In this document: positions 1 to 9,742 of the stretch, one piece after another
How positions within the stretch are numbered: the first letter of the stretch is position 1
How the letters are laid out: each line of letters begins with the position of its first letter
The notes under the pieces: model-generated
The model's input: the letters and a program-made list of their open reading frames with translations, nothing else
Told to the model about the DNA's origin: nothing
Databases searched by the model: none
Translations under genes and position numbers: made by a program
DNA from: [Leptolyngbya] sp. PCC 7376
GTDB taxonomy: Bacteria; Cyanobacteriota; Cyanobacteriia; Cyanobacteriales; MRBY01
NCBI RefSeq assembly: GCF_000316605.1
Contig: NC_019683.1
Span: forward strand, 3,518,036-3,582,035
Direction: 5' to 3'
DNA: 64,000 bases

Positions 1-182
1 TGCCTAAAAATATTTACGAGACGAGTTTCGGGCGATATCGATTCAAGATTAAGGTACAGATTGTTACTGGCGGGGGCACTGTAACTATTGTCCTATTTAG
101 AATAAGGACGGAATCGGCAGACGATAAACCGTTGAGTGGTGATGGCGTTGGCAGGGTCTGCATTTAAAGGAGTGTTTTTTAT

Positions 183-1619
183 ATGGATTTAGCTCGGGAA
201 GTACAGACCTCTCAGCAGCAGCAAAATAGTGTCGAAGTACAGACGGCTGATCAGGAGAGATTTTCGACTTTCCAGCTCTGGAATATGAGTATTGGTTTTT
301 TGGGAATTCAGTTTGGCTGGGGTCTCCAAATGGCAAATATGAGTTCGATTTTTGAACATCTTGGAGCCAGTGCCCACAGCATCCCGATTCTTTGGCTTGC
401 AGCACCTTTGACTGGCTTAATTGTGCAGCCAATTATTGGCAATTTAAGTGATCATACTTGGGGGATTTTTGGGCGTAGGCGGCCTTATTTACTTGGCGGG
501 GCGATCGCCGCATCTATTGCCTTGGTCTTAATGCCACGCTGTTCAAGTTTGTGGATGGCAGCAGGATTGCTGTGGCTGCTAGATAGTAGTGCCAATGTCA
601 GTATGGTGCCGTTTCGGGCATTTGTGGGTGACCTTTTACCGAAAAAGCAGCGGACTCAAGGATTTGCGATGCAGAGTGTGATGGTCGGACTCGGGGCGAT
701 CGCCGCGTCAGTGATGCCTTGGTTGTTTAACCATATTTTGGGTGTTGATCCTTCGACAAATACCACTCGACAAATTCCGTTAACCGTTGAATTGTCATTT
801 TATCTGGGAGCTGCTTTATTCCTTGGCACTGTAATTTGGACAGTTGTCACCACACCAGAATCGCCTCCCGCCGACCTCGAAAAATTCGGCAAGCTCCAAG
901 AAGAACGGGGCGGTATTTTCCATAGCCTAGAGGAGACTTGGCAAGTGCTCGGCGAGATGCCCCCAACTATGAAGCAATTGGCATGGGTGCAAATGTTTAC
1001 GTGGTTAGGAATTTTCTGCTTTTTTATTTACTTTCCTCCGGCGATCGCCCGCAATATTTTTGGCGCGGTGGATATCAATTCGGCGCTTTATAACGAAGGC
1101 ATTGAATGGGCTGGACTCTGTTTCGCCATGTTTAATATCGTTTGTATTCCCTTTTCTTTTGTCTTGCCTTGGCTAGCTCGTCGCTTCGGGCGCAAAGCCA
1201 TTCACATCACCTGTCTCCTGTGTGGAGGAATGAGTCTAATTGCTCTGCTCTTTATCCACAATCCTTGGCTACTGCTCCTCTCGATGGCGGGATTTGGTTT
1301 AACTTGGGCCAGTGCTCAGTCAATTCCCTACGCGATTTTGACCCATGCCTTGCCGACCCAGCGACGCGGTATTTACCAAGGCATTTTTAACTTTTTTATT
1401 GTGCTCCCTGAAATCGGAATTGCACTAGGTTTCGGTTGGATTATGGAGCATATTTTGCACGAAAATCGTTTATTTGCAGTGGTGTGTGGCGGCGTCTTTC
1501 TGTTGATTGCGGCCATGCTTATGCCCTTTGTCCAATCAGCGGTCGGAGCGCCCCATAATCAATTGGTTACTGCTACAACAATTTTGGAAGATCTGGCAGA
1601 AAAACCGCTAATCTCATAG
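183..1619 (+). CDS. MFS transporter, SLC45/sugar-proton symporter-like
   Basis: A 478-residue inner-membrane protein with about 12 hydrophobic segments. After the second or third segment it carries a loop ending in GIFGRRRPYLLGG (about residues 93-105), the RRRP-type loop typical of the sucrose/SLC45 branch of the major facilitator superfamily. A long central cytoplasmic loop (about 230-260) separates the two halves. The family moves sugars or related solutes with protons; the substrate here cannot be told. AGGAGTG lies just upstream of the ATG. It is followed 90 bp later, on the same strand, by another MFS-type gene, so the two may be co-transcribed. Family assignment is solid; sugar specificity is inference. 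Confidence 0.8.
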   Translation: MDLAREVQTSQQQQNSVEVQTADQERFSTFQLWNMSIGFLGIQFGWGLQMANMSSIFEHLGASAHSIPILWLAAPLTGLIVQPIIGNLSDHTWGIFGRRRPYLLGGAIAASIALVLMPRCSSLWMAAGLLWLLDSSANVSMVPFRAFVGDLLPKKQRTQGFAMQSVMVGLGAIAASVMPWLFNHILGVDPSTNTTRQIPLTVELSFYLGAALFLGTVIWTVVTTPESPPADLEKFGKLQEERGGIFHSLEETWQVLGEMPPTMKQLAWVQMFTWLGIFCFFIYFPPAIARNIFGAVDINSALYNEGIEWAGLCFAMFNIVCIPFSFVLPWLARRFGRKAIHITCLLCGGMSLIALLFIHNPWLLLLSMAGFGLTWASAQSIPYAILTHALPTQRRGIYQGIFNFFIVLPEIGIALGFGWIMEHILHENRLFAVVCGGVFLLIAAMLMPFVQSAVGAPHNQLVTATTILEDLAEKPLIS

Positions 1620-1709
1620 CTTTATCGGCAGCTCTCCTTAGATAATAGAGAAATCGCAATTCCGAAAAGCCCAAAACGCCGAAATATTTAGCGACCTATC
1701 AGAGTAGCC

Positions 1710-4700
1710 GTGCAGATTGTTTTTTCACGACCTTTTTCTATCAAGTTCGATCGACTATTGCAATTATTGTGCCTCGCTGTAACGGTCTTGATTTACAGCG
1801 TTCTTGGCATGGCGATCGCCAATTCATTATTTGTCAGCAAAGTTGGTGCACAACAGTTACCCTTCGCTTTTGCTTTGATCGGACTTTGTTCGATGCCAGC
1901 TTATTTGATCTTTTCACAATTAGTTGATCGCTACAGTCGCACAAAATTATTTCGCTATGTGCTGATTGGCTCTGTGCCAGTGATACTCGGTCTACGTTTT
2001 GTGCTGAATTACGATTCACCTTACCTGTACTATTTGCTGCTGATCGCGATCTTTTTTCAGTGGGATTTTCACAATAATGTGCTGTATCCTAGCCTCCTCA
2101 CTGATTATTTCAGCACACTCGAATACAAACGCTATGCCCCTAATATCGGCATCGCCCAAGCAGTGGGGACGTTATTAGGCGGTGCTTTAACCACCTTGTT
2201 ATCGCATTACTTTGCCACAAAGGATCTGCTATTTTATCTGCCGATTTTTTATGTTTTAGGGATTTTTCAACTGCTGTATTTGGAGCGATCACAGCGGCAA
2301 TTAGCCCAACCAAATCAAAGCTCTGAATCGGTTGGACTCTGGGAATCCATTCGAACTTTTCCTGAACTCGTCAAACGTTATCCTCTCAGTTTGTTTTTGG
2401 CGAGTAGTAGCTTTTTGCTGGTGATTATTTACATCAGCTCAGAATTTTTATGGTTTAACATCTACGGCGATAATTTCAGCGATCAAGCATTAACAGGCTT
2501 TTTGGGATTAATGCGCATTGTCATCAGTCTGATTCAAGTGGTTGTAATTTATGGGGCGACACGACCGTTATTAGAAATTCTTGGGGTAGCGCGACTCAAC
2601 CCTGTTTATCCACTCACAACTTTAACCAGTTTTGGGATTTTGTTGTCGAGTTTTGGACTACCTGCGGCGATCGCCCTACATATCAATGGCGATGCCTTCT
2701 ACAAAGCAATTAATTTACCGATTCACCAGCTTAATTACAATGCCATTCCACGGGAATTTGTTGGGCGTATTCGTGCTCTCAGTGATGGGCTAATTTATGC
2801 GATAGGACTAACCTTAGCGGGGGTCGTTCTCTGGTTGGGAGAAATGTATCTCGACCTTCAACAAATGGCCTGGTTCGTCGCAGGTTTAACCTTGATTTTC
2901 TTAGCGGTGCGGCTGCCGATGGGGCGCTTTTATGCCAATGGTTTAGAGGAGATGATTCGCTCTGACAGTATTGATTTGGATGCGTTTGACCTTGACCCTA
3001 TTCCGCTGAATGCCCAATCAAATGAAGCTATTCGGGAACTCCTCAAGGAAGGTGATCGCTACAGCCAGCTCAAGGGTTTAGAGCTTGCGAGACGACTGGA
3101 TCAGCCCGAGCAATTTTTACCGGAAGTCGAAACGCTTTTATCTCCAAATACAGCCACTGATGATCCGCAACTTTATAGCGCGGCGATCGCCTTATTTACA
3201 GACTGTTCAGAAACGGTACAACAGAGTCTTGAAAAGCGTTTAGAGAATCCTGACTGGCAAGCTTTTGCCCTCGAAATTTTATTAATTAATCGCTTTATTC
3301 CTAGCCCCAAACAAATTCAAGATTGGCTCAATCATTCCAGCCCAGAGATGCAAACCTTGGGGGCGATCGCCGAACTTCAGCAATGGGATAAGCTCCCGAA
3401 AGATTGGGGTAAAGAGCTGAATGAAGTCACTGCCAGAATTATGACCCGTGTTGTTGCCACCAGTAATAATCCGATTTTTGCGCCGCTGATCCCCAATGTT
3501 GTTCTCACCCAAACTGACCCTGACATTATCCGAACCGGACTTGAAGCTCTTTTGCCGTTGACCCAAAAGGGGGACCAAGAAACTGCTAGCATTGCCCACA
3601 GTAAACTGAGCCATTTCGAACCGATGGTGAGGATTGCGGCTTTAGATTTATTGCAGGAAGCTCGTTGTCCCGAATTCGTTGAGGCGATCGCCCATTCCCT
3701 TGAAGACCCAGAGCCACGAGTGCGCGAAAGATCTGCAAAAACTCTTGCCAGCTATGGTCGCCAAGGCATTGATGCTGCCCAACCGAGTCTTCAGAATTTA
3801 CGCCCAGAAATTGTAAATGCAGCGATTACGGCGATTGGCGCAGTCAAAACGCGATATGCCAGCGATATTTTATTTCGGTATTTGGAGCCAAACTACAAAC
3901 TTTTAGAACAGACTCGGAAGTGGCAAGCAGATTTGCCGGACTCTCCAGAGTTAAAAGTTTTGCAGGTTGCCATTCAAGACTATGGCGATCGCCTCACCCA
4001 AAAAGTTTTATTTGTACTAGCAGCCCTCGGTTATGCCCCAACGGTTAATGTGATCAACCGTTTGCTAGCGACTAACGCCCAAGCAGAACTTGAAAATGCG
4101 ATTGAATTTCTCACATCTCTCAACCATCGCCGTTTTGTGACGCCCCTTTTACCAAAGCTTAAAGCCCTCGTTGAACAGGACGAACCAACTAGAGAAACAA
4201 CATCAACCCACATCACACCCAAATGGTTGCGAGAGAAAGGTTACCGCTTACTACTTGAGGCGATGGAATCAGGCGATCGCTGGATCAAGATTGGCGCCCT
4301 AATCGCCCTAGAGATGGTACCGTCAGTGCTAGCGAATGATCCCGACCCTTTTGTAAAACAGGTTGCTGGACAACTCTTTGAAACCCATGTGCCCGCCAAA
4401 ACCGCTATGAATCGCCTGTTGCTCTTGAAAACGGTCAAACTTTTTCGCAACCTCTCCCTCGACGAGTTGATGTTGATCGATGATGGCCTTGAGCAAACGC
4501 AAGTTTTAGCAGAGACTGCAATTTTCGATGAAGGGGGACAGGCTGCTTATCTATATATCATTGCCGAGGGCACAGTCCAGCTCAGAAAAAAAATTGATGG
4601 CACGCCCCGCACCACCAAACAATTAACCATCGGTGATTATTTTGGCGAAGTCGCGCTGTTTGATGATGCACCACTTTGGGACGGGGCGATCGCCCAAACA

Positions 4701-4853
4701 GACTGCACATTACTGAAACTCGAAAAAAATCGGTTTCTCAGCCTCATCACCCAACGTCCCCACATAATCCTCGAAATATGCCGTTTTCTCAGCCAAAGAC
4801 TTCGGGAAACAGATAAGTTGCGATCGCCGGAATCAAGCAATATTTTGCAGTAA
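1710..4853 (+). CDS. MFS-like membrane protein fused to HEAT repeats and a cyclic-nucleotide-binding-like domain
   Basis: A 1047-residue protein with a GTG start. Residues 1 to about 420 are strongly hydrophobic with roughly 12 membrane segments, like MFS or ATP/ADP-translocase-type carriers. Residues about 450-880 are helical HEAT-like repeats, for example around LEDPEPRVRERSAKTLASYG. Residues about 900-1030 form a cyclic-nucleotide-binding-like beta roll (LYIIAEGTVQL, IGDYFGEVALFDDAPLWDGA). In that roll the phosphate-binding Arg of CRP-type domains is not seen: the segment reads APLWDGA rather than PRxA. The tail may therefore be a structural sensor rather than a cAMP site. The layout suggests a carrier gated or scaffolded from the cytoplasm. 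The substrate is unknown. Confidence 0.75.
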   Translation: MQIVFSRPFSIKFDRLLQLLCLAVTVLIYSVLGMAIANSLFVSKVGAQQLPFAFALIGLCSMPAYLIFSQLVDRYSRTKLFRYVLIGSVPVILGLRFVLNYDSPYLYYLLLIAIFFQWDFHNNVLYPSLLTDYFSTLEYKRYAPNIGIAQAVGTLLGGALTTLLSHYFATKDLLFYLPIFYVLGIFQLLYLERSQRQLAQPNQSSESVGLWESIRTFPELVKRYPLSLFLASSSFLLVIIYISSEFLWFNIYGDNFSDQALTGFLGLMRIVISLIQVVVIYGATRPLLEILGVARLNPVYPLTTLTSFGILLSSFGLPAAIALHINGDAFYKAINLPIHQLNYNAIPREFVGRIRALSDGLIYAIGLTLAGVVLWLGEMYLDLQQMAWFVAGLTLIFLAVRLPMGRFYANGLEEMIRSDSIDLDAFDLDPIPLNAQSNEAIRELLKEGDRYSQLKGLELARRLDQPEQFLPEVETLLSPNTATDDPQLYSAAIALFTDCSETVQQSLEKRLENPDWQAFALEILLINRFIPSPKQIQDWLNHSSPEMQTLGAIAELQQWDKLPKDWGKELNEVTARIMTRVVATSNNPIFAPLIPNVVLTQTDPDIIRTGLEALLPLTQKGDQETASIAHSKLSHFEPMVRIAALDLLQEARCPEFVEAIAHSLEDPEPRVRERSAKTLASYGRQGIDAAQPSLQNLRPEIVNAAITAIGAVKTRYASDILFRYLEPNYKLLEQTRKWQADLPDSPELKVLQVAIQDYGDRLTQKVLFVLAALGYAPTVNVINRLLATNAQAELENAIEFLTSLNHRRFVTPLLPKLKALVEQDEPTRETTSTHITPKWLREKGYRLLLEAMESGDRWIKIGALIALEMVPSVLANDPDPFVKQVAGQLFETHVPAKTAMNRLLLLKTVKLFRNLSLDELMLIDDGLEQTQVLAETAIFDEGGQAAYLYIIAEGTVQLRKKIDGTPRTTKQLTIGDYFGEVALFDDAPLWDGAIAQTDCTLLKLEKNRFLSLITQRPHIILEICRFLSQRLRETDKLRSPESSNILQ

Positions 4854-4875
4854 TGTTAGTTCGATAAAAGGAGAT

Positions 4876-6114
4876 CTAAGATACGGCATTGGCCAGAGTA
4901 GACTGTTGACTCAGCAAATCAAGTGCTGCTTGATACTGACCATCATCAGATGTTGCCATCATGCGATAGGGAATGGGATTTTGCTCAATCACCTTGTCTG
5001 GCATAATGCCCAACTTATTAATGTCATGGTGGAGCGGTGTTTCGTACTTGGCCACCGTCACAGCCATACCCGCACCATTGGGAAGCTCAAATAAAGACTG
5101 AATGAGTCCCTTACCAAACGTTTTCTCACCAACCAGTAGCGCACGACCATTATCCTGTAGCGCCCCAGCCAAAATTTCACTAGCACTAGCTGTGGCCTGA
5201 TTTACCAGCACAACTAAAGGTTTATCAGTGATCGCATTACCCGTCGCGTTGTAGCTATCAGAAATCCCTTGACGATCCACTGTATAAACAATAGTGTCTT
5301 GATCAAGCCAAAGGCGTGCAATTTCAATACCTGCCTGCAACAAACCACCAGGATTATTCCGTAAGTCCAAAATAAAACGATCTGCCCCTTTCTCTCCTAA
5401 ATCAGTCAACGATTTTTCAATTTCAGCTTTAGCGTTTGCACTAAACTGACTTAGCCGAATATATCCGACCTTTTGATGGTCATATTCCTCCAACTTCGCG
5501 TACACAGGATTTAGCGAAATCGTATCCCGCGCCAGTTTTAATGTTTTAACTTCTTGTGTTGCGGCGGACTGAACAGTGAGGGCAACCGTTGTCCCCTTGC
5601 GACCTCGCATTCTTGCCGCTGCTTCGTCGAGACTAATATTTTTTGTATCAACACCATCGATCGCCAAAATCAGATCTTTTGCTTCAATCCCAGCCTCATC
5701 AGCGGGCGATCCAGCAATCGGCACAATAACCTCTAGTGACCCAGAATCCTGATTAATATTGATTTGTAGACCAACGCCCGATAATTCTCCCGCAGTACTG
5801 ACTTTCAGGCTGCGATATTGCTCAGGACGCAATAAACGAGTGTAGGGATCATCTAAAACTGCGAGCATCTCTGTAATCGCATCGTATGTCTGCTCTGTTG
5901 TATCTAGGTGACGCTTGAGGAACTTTTGGCGTAGTATCCACCAATTGTTGTCATTAAATGTTTCATCGACATAGGATTGGCTCACATATCGCCAAGCCTG
6001 AAGAAAAAGATTTTGCTCATCTGTAAGGGCTACAGCCTCATCCACCGGCGCAAAAACCGTCCCTAAAACTAGTAACAGACCACAGGCGATCGCCCAAAAG
6101 CGTTTTCTCAGCAT
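4876..6114 (-). CDS. ctpA: Carboxyl-terminal processing protease (S41)
   Basis: A 412-residue lumenal or periplasmic serine protease. It has an N-terminal signal peptide (residues 1 to about 29, ending AVA), a helical N-domain, a PDZ domain (about 105-195) and the S41 catalytic domain. The motif NQATASASEILAG and the following GEKTFGKG place the Ser-Lys dyad at about S310 and K335, with the 25-residue spacing usual for the family. In cyanobacteria CtpA trims the C-terminus of precursor D1 for photosystem II assembly, and paralogues CtpB and CtpC exist. The gene is divergent from petBD, a common cyanobacterial arrangement that fits CtpA. Which paralogue it is was judged by context and is less certain than the family. 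Confidence 0.85.
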   Translation of the reverse strand: MLRKRFWAIACGLLLVLGTVFAPVDEAVALTDEQNLFLQAWRYVSQSYVDETFNDNNWWILRQKFLKRHLDTTEQTYDAITEMLAVLDDPYTRLLRPEQYRSLKVSTAGELSGVGLQININQDSGSLEVIVPIAGSPADEAGIEAKDLILAIDGVDTKNISLDEAAARMRGRKGTTVALTVQSAATQEVKTLKLARDTISLNPVYAKLEEYDHQKVGYIRLSQFSANAKAEIEKSLTDLGEKGADRFILDLRNNPGGLLQAGIEIARLWLDQDTIVYTVDRQGISDSYNATGNAITDKPLVVLVNQATASASEILAGALQDNGRALLVGEKTFGKGLIQSLFELPNGAGMAVTVAKYETPLHHDINKLGIMPDKVIEQNPIPYRMMATSDDGQYQAALDLLSQQSTLANAVS

Positions 6115-6381
6115 TCGTCGAGTTTTATGAAAAAGACTTTAATGTTCTCAACACTATAGCTAATTCAGCGTGATTTGAAGTCGAGACAATTTCTACAACA
6201 CAATGGCGAGTTTCTCGTGGCATAGGGGAAGGTAAGACGAATTACGAATCCCCCAACGCATTGACCAGAGAAATTGTTACAAGATTCAGCAAAACACGTG
6301 ACAATCGTCTTTTCAGACTCCCTTGGCGATCAAGCTGTGTTACATTTTTGTAAAGAGATTTTTCGTTTCTAATAAGGCTTC

Positions 6382-7050
6382 ATGTTTACAAAAGAAGTTA
6401 CCGACTCAAAATTATATCAGTGGTTTAACGAGCGGCTAGAAATTCAGGCGATCTCCGATGATATTTCTAGCAAATACGTTCCACCCCATGTCAATATCTT
6501 CTATTGCTTGGGCGGTATTACCCTAACTTGTTTCATTATCCAGTTCGCAACTGGATTTGCAATGACCTTCTACTACAAACCCACTGTAGCAGAAGCTTTC
6601 ACGTCCGTTCAGTACCTCATGAATGACGTTAACTTCGGTTGGCTGATTCGCTCCATTCACAAATGGTCTGCGAGCATGATGGTCTTAATGATGATTTTGC
6701 ACATTTTCCGCGTTTACCTCACAGGTGGCTTTAAGCGCCCTCGTGAATTAACTTGGATTACTGGCGTAATCATGGCTTGTATTACCGTTTCCTTCGGTGT
6801 TACTGGCTACTCCCTCCCTTGGGACCAAGTTGGTTACTGGGCGGTGAAAATCGTATCCGGTGTACCCGCTGCGATTCCTGTTGTAGGTGATCAAATGGTT
6901 GAACTACTTCGTGGTGGCACGAGTGTTGGTCAGGCTACTTTGACTCGTTTCTACAGCATTCACACTTTCGTATTGCCTTGGTTAATTGCGGTCTTCATGT
7001 TGGCTCACTTCCTCATGATCCGTAAGCAAGGTATCTCTGGTCCTTTGTAA
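6382..7050 (+). CDS. petB: Cytochrome b6
   Basis: The 222-residue core haem subunit of the cytochrome b6f complex in the thylakoid membrane, carrying electrons between plastoquinol and plastocyanin or cytochrome c6. Four membrane helices are visible. The haem-ligand His pairs lie in [18 protein letters not shown] and in [11 protein letters not shown]...[14 protein letters not shown]. Length and sequence match the family closely. petD follows after 58 bp on the same strand, preceded by a GAGGAG-type ribosome site. The 267-bp gap to ctpA upstream presumably holds both divergent promoters. Confidence 0.98.
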   Translation: MFTKEVTDSKLYQWFNERLEIQAISDDISSKYVPPHVNIFYCLGGITLTCFIIQFATGFAMTFYYKPTVAEAFTSVQYLMNDVNFGWLIRSIHKWSASMMVLMMILHIFRVYLTGGFKRPRELTWITGVIMACITVSFGVTGYSLPWDQVGYWAVKIVSGVPAAIPVVGDQMVELLRGGTSVGQATLTRFYSIHTFVLPWLIAVFMLAHFLMIRKQGISGPL

Positions 7051-7108
7051 GGATTAGTTCTTACTTCTTTGCTCATAACGACTTAACTGTTGAGGAGAAA
7101 CTTTTATC

Positions 7109-7591
7109 ATGTCTATCATGAAAAAACCGGATCTCAGTGATCCTTCACTCCGGGCAAAGTTGGCTCAAAACATGGGACACAATTACTATGGTGAGCCTGC
7201 TTGGCCTAATGATATCTTGTTCACTTTCCCCATCTGTATTGCGGGAACCATCGGTCTAGTTGCTGGCTTGGCAATTCTTGACCCTGCGATGATCGGTGAA
7301 CCTGGTAATCCTTTTGCAACGCCTTTGGAAATTTTACCTGAGTGGTATTTATACCCTGTTTTCCAAATTCTGCGCGTTCTTCCGAATAAGCTTCTTGGTA
7401 TTGCTTGCCAAGGTGCTGTTCCTCTCGGTTTGATGATGATTCCTTTTATCGAGAGTGTAAACAAATTCCAGAATCCTTTCCGTCGCCCTGTAGCAATGTC
7501 TGTATTCCTCTTTGGAACAGCTGTTACTCTTTGGCTCGGTGCGGGTTCTTGCTTCCCTATTGATGAGTCTTTGACTCTCGGCTTATTCTAA
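7109..7591 (+). CDS. petD: Cytochrome b6f subunit IV
   Basis: This 160-residue three-helix protein corresponds to the C-terminal half of mitochondrial cytochrome b. It forms part of the quinol-oxidation site of cytochrome b6f. The PEWY signature is present ([15 protein letters not shown]). Its N-terminal [19 protein letters not shown] is typical. It is the second gene of the petBD operon and is followed by a hairpin that looks like a terminator. Confidence 0.98.
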   Translation: MSIMKKPDLSDPSLRAKLAQNMGHNYYGEPAWPNDILFTFPICIAGTIGLVAGLAILDPAMIGEPGNPFATPLEILPEWYLYPVFQILRVLPNKLLGIACQGAVPLGLMMIPFIESVNKFQNPFRRPVAMSVFLFGTAVTLWLGAGSCFPIDESLTLGLF

Positions 7592-7625
7592 GTTTTTAGG
7601 ATTGGTTCAATATTTTTGAATGTGG

Positions 7626-7668
7626 CGATCGCCCTTTTACAGCATTTTGCTGTGGGGGCGATTTTTTA
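7626..7668 (+). terminator. Hairpin terminator after petD
   Basis: The sequence ATCGCCC...TACAGCA TTTT GCTGT...GGGGCGAT forms a nested inverted repeat followed by a run of six T, 35 bp past the petD stop. It would stop petBD transcription before the convergent kinase gene. The lower stem uses a HIP1 octamer. Confidence 0.7.
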
Positions 7669-7684
7669 ATAGGAAGCTATCAAA

Positions 7685-9520
7685 TCAAGATGTTGATTGG
7701 TTGATCGGCAAAGTGATTGTAAATTCTGTTCCTACACCCTGTTGAGATTTACAAGCAAGGGAGCCATGGTGATGTTCGGTGATAATTTGGTAGCTGATCG
7801 ACATGCCGAGTCCAGTACCTTTACCAACATCTTTTGTGGTAAAAAAAGGATCAAAGATTCGATTACAGGTTTGTTCATCCATGCCATAGCCGTTATCGCG
7901 AATCATGATGGCGATCGCCTGTTCATGAGTTAGGACAGCAGTTGAAATAGAGATGACTCCATTATTCGATTTTTTCGAGTCAATGATCGCATCAATCGCA
8001 TTACTCAGAATATTCATAAAGACTTGATTGAGCTGACCTGGATAGCACTCAACTTCCGGGAGATCACCATAGCGCTTCTGAATTGTGATTTCCGGTTGAT
8101 GAGGTTTTGCTTTAATGCGATTTTGCAAAATCAGAATCGTGCTATCGATCCCTTCATGGATATTAGCCATTTTGACAGGGGCTTCATCGAGGCGAGAAAA
8201 ATTACGTAGGGAGGTAATAATCTTCTTTATTCGTTCTGCCCCCAATTGAAGCGAGCTGATAATCGCCGGTAAATCGTCAAGGATAAATTCAAGATCCGCT
8301 TCTTGACATAGCGCTACGATATCCGGCGGCTGCTCCTCATGAGACTGTTGATAGGCATCGACAATATTGACTAAAGCACTTGTATAGTCTTGGATATGGC
8401 CAATGTTGCCATAGATAAAATTCATGGGATTGTTAATCTCATGGGCAACACCTGCGACAAGTTGTCCGAGGCTTGACATCTTGGCACTCTGGACAAGGTG
8501 AACTTGGGTTTGTTGCAATTTTGCTAAAGCTTGTTCAAGATCCCGAGTCCGTTGACCAAGGGTAAATTCCAATTGCTTGCGCTTCGTGATGTCGCGGGCG
8601 ATCGCATAAATTCGTTTTTCTCTTGAAATGCAAGTGCCAGACCAAGATAAATATTTATACTTCCCATCAGCACAGCGAAATCGATGCTCTAGTAGCAACG
8701 CCTCACGCCCTCGACTTTCCTGTAGCTTACGCCAAGCCTCTTCCGTGAGTTCCTCATCATCAGGATGGACAAAAGACCAAAAATTACTATTGATCAATTC
8801 ATCCTGAACATAGCCGAGAATATCTTCCCAAGCTGGATTAACCCGGATAAACTCACCATCAAAATCAATCACACAGAATAAATTGGGGGACAAGCTAAAG
8901 AAGCGATCGCGTTCTTGAGTTAGTGACCGCAGCCGTGCGGATTGTTCAAGCGTATGTTCAAGTAATTCACCTTGCTGTAGTGCAATGTCTAAATGGTGGC
9001 CAAGATGCCGAATGAACTCTATTTCCTGCGTTTGCCAATCCCGAGAACTATGACATTGATGTACGCAAAACAATCCCCATAAATGACCTTTAATGCGGAG
9101 GGGAACAATTAAATTCGCTCGCACCTTGAATTGCGCCAAGACATCAATATGACATTGACTTAAATTGGCATTATGGATATCACTAACGGCTTGAATGCGG
9201 CCATTCTGATAATTTCGGGCATATTCATCGCCAAAACATTGATCTCTCACAGGGGTGGCGATCGCCGAAGGTAGTCCTTCTCCCAAAGACTCTGCCACAA
9301 ACTCACCAATACGATAACCAGAGTGGGGCTTAAATCGAAAAATCCCGACCCGATCCGCGCCCAACATTTGTCGGATCTCCAGGGTCGTTGTATTTAAAAT
9401 CTGCTGAACATCCAGAGATTCACGAATGCGATAGACAATATTTAGTAGTGCCTGCTGCTGCTGTTCATTGAGCTGGCTAACAGGCACAAGATTATCGCTA
9501 TCTTTCAACTCAAAGGTCAT
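7685..9520 (-). CDS. GAF-PAS histidine kinase with cyanobacteriochrome (DXCF-type) signatures
   Basis: A 611-residue soluble sensor kinase. The N-terminal GAF domain (about 25-180) contains DQCF at 93-96 and a Cys-His pair at C123-H124 within SQCHIDVLAQF, followed by VRANLIVP and WGLFCVHQC. This arrangement is that of bilin-binding cyanobacteriochrome GAF domains of the DXCF class. A PAS/PAC domain follows (about 205-315), then a coiled segment, a HisKA-type phosphoacceptor at H360 ([11 protein letters not shown]) and a HATPase with DNGYGM and GKGTGLG boxes. No membrane segment is seen. It has no adjacent response regulator and runs convergent to petBD. Bilin binding is inferred from the motifs; without it this would be an ordinary GAF-PAS kinase. 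Confidence 0.8.
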   Translation of the reverse strand: MTFELKDSDNLVPVSQLNEQQQQALLNIVYRIRESLDVQQILNTTTLEIRQMLGADRVGIFRFKPHSGYRIGEFVAESLGEGLPSAIATPVRDQCFGDEYARNYQNGRIQAVSDIHNANLSQCHIDVLAQFKVRANLIVPLRIKGHLWGLFCVHQCHSSRDWQTQEIEFIRHLGHHLDIALQQGELLEHTLEQSARLRSLTQERDRFFSLSPNLFCVIDFDGEFIRVNPAWEDILGYVQDELINSNFWSFVHPDDEELTEEAWRKLQESRGREALLLEHRFRCADGKYKYLSWSGTCISREKRIYAIARDITKRKQLEFTLGQRTRDLEQALAKLQQTQVHLVQSAKMSSLGQLVAGVAHEINNPMNFIYGNIGHIQDYTSALVNIVDAYQQSHEEQPPDIVALCQEADLEFILDDLPAIISSLQLGAERIKKIITSLRNFSRLDEAPVKMANIHEGIDSTILILQNRIKAKPHQPEITIQKRYGDLPEVECYPGQLNQVFMNILSNAIDAIIDSKKSNNGVISISTAVLTHEQAIAIMIRDNGYGMDEQTCNRIFDPFFTTKDVGKGTGLGMSISYQIITEHHHGSLACKSQQGVGTEFTITLPINQSTS

Positions 9521-9742
9521 ACGTATCCAGCATTTTTTAGCAGGGGATCATGCCTTTATCCTACAGGATCACCTTTAACGATTCCGAACATTATGCTAAC
9601 AAGAGATCAAAGCTTTAACCTTAGGCCATGAACGCCATTGAACAAATGTTGCAATTTCTTTGCATAAGTTTTTAGACTTGTTCCAACCAGAAAATCCCTT
9701 GATATCTTTTAGGGGAGATTTAAACATGAGGTGTCAGCATCA

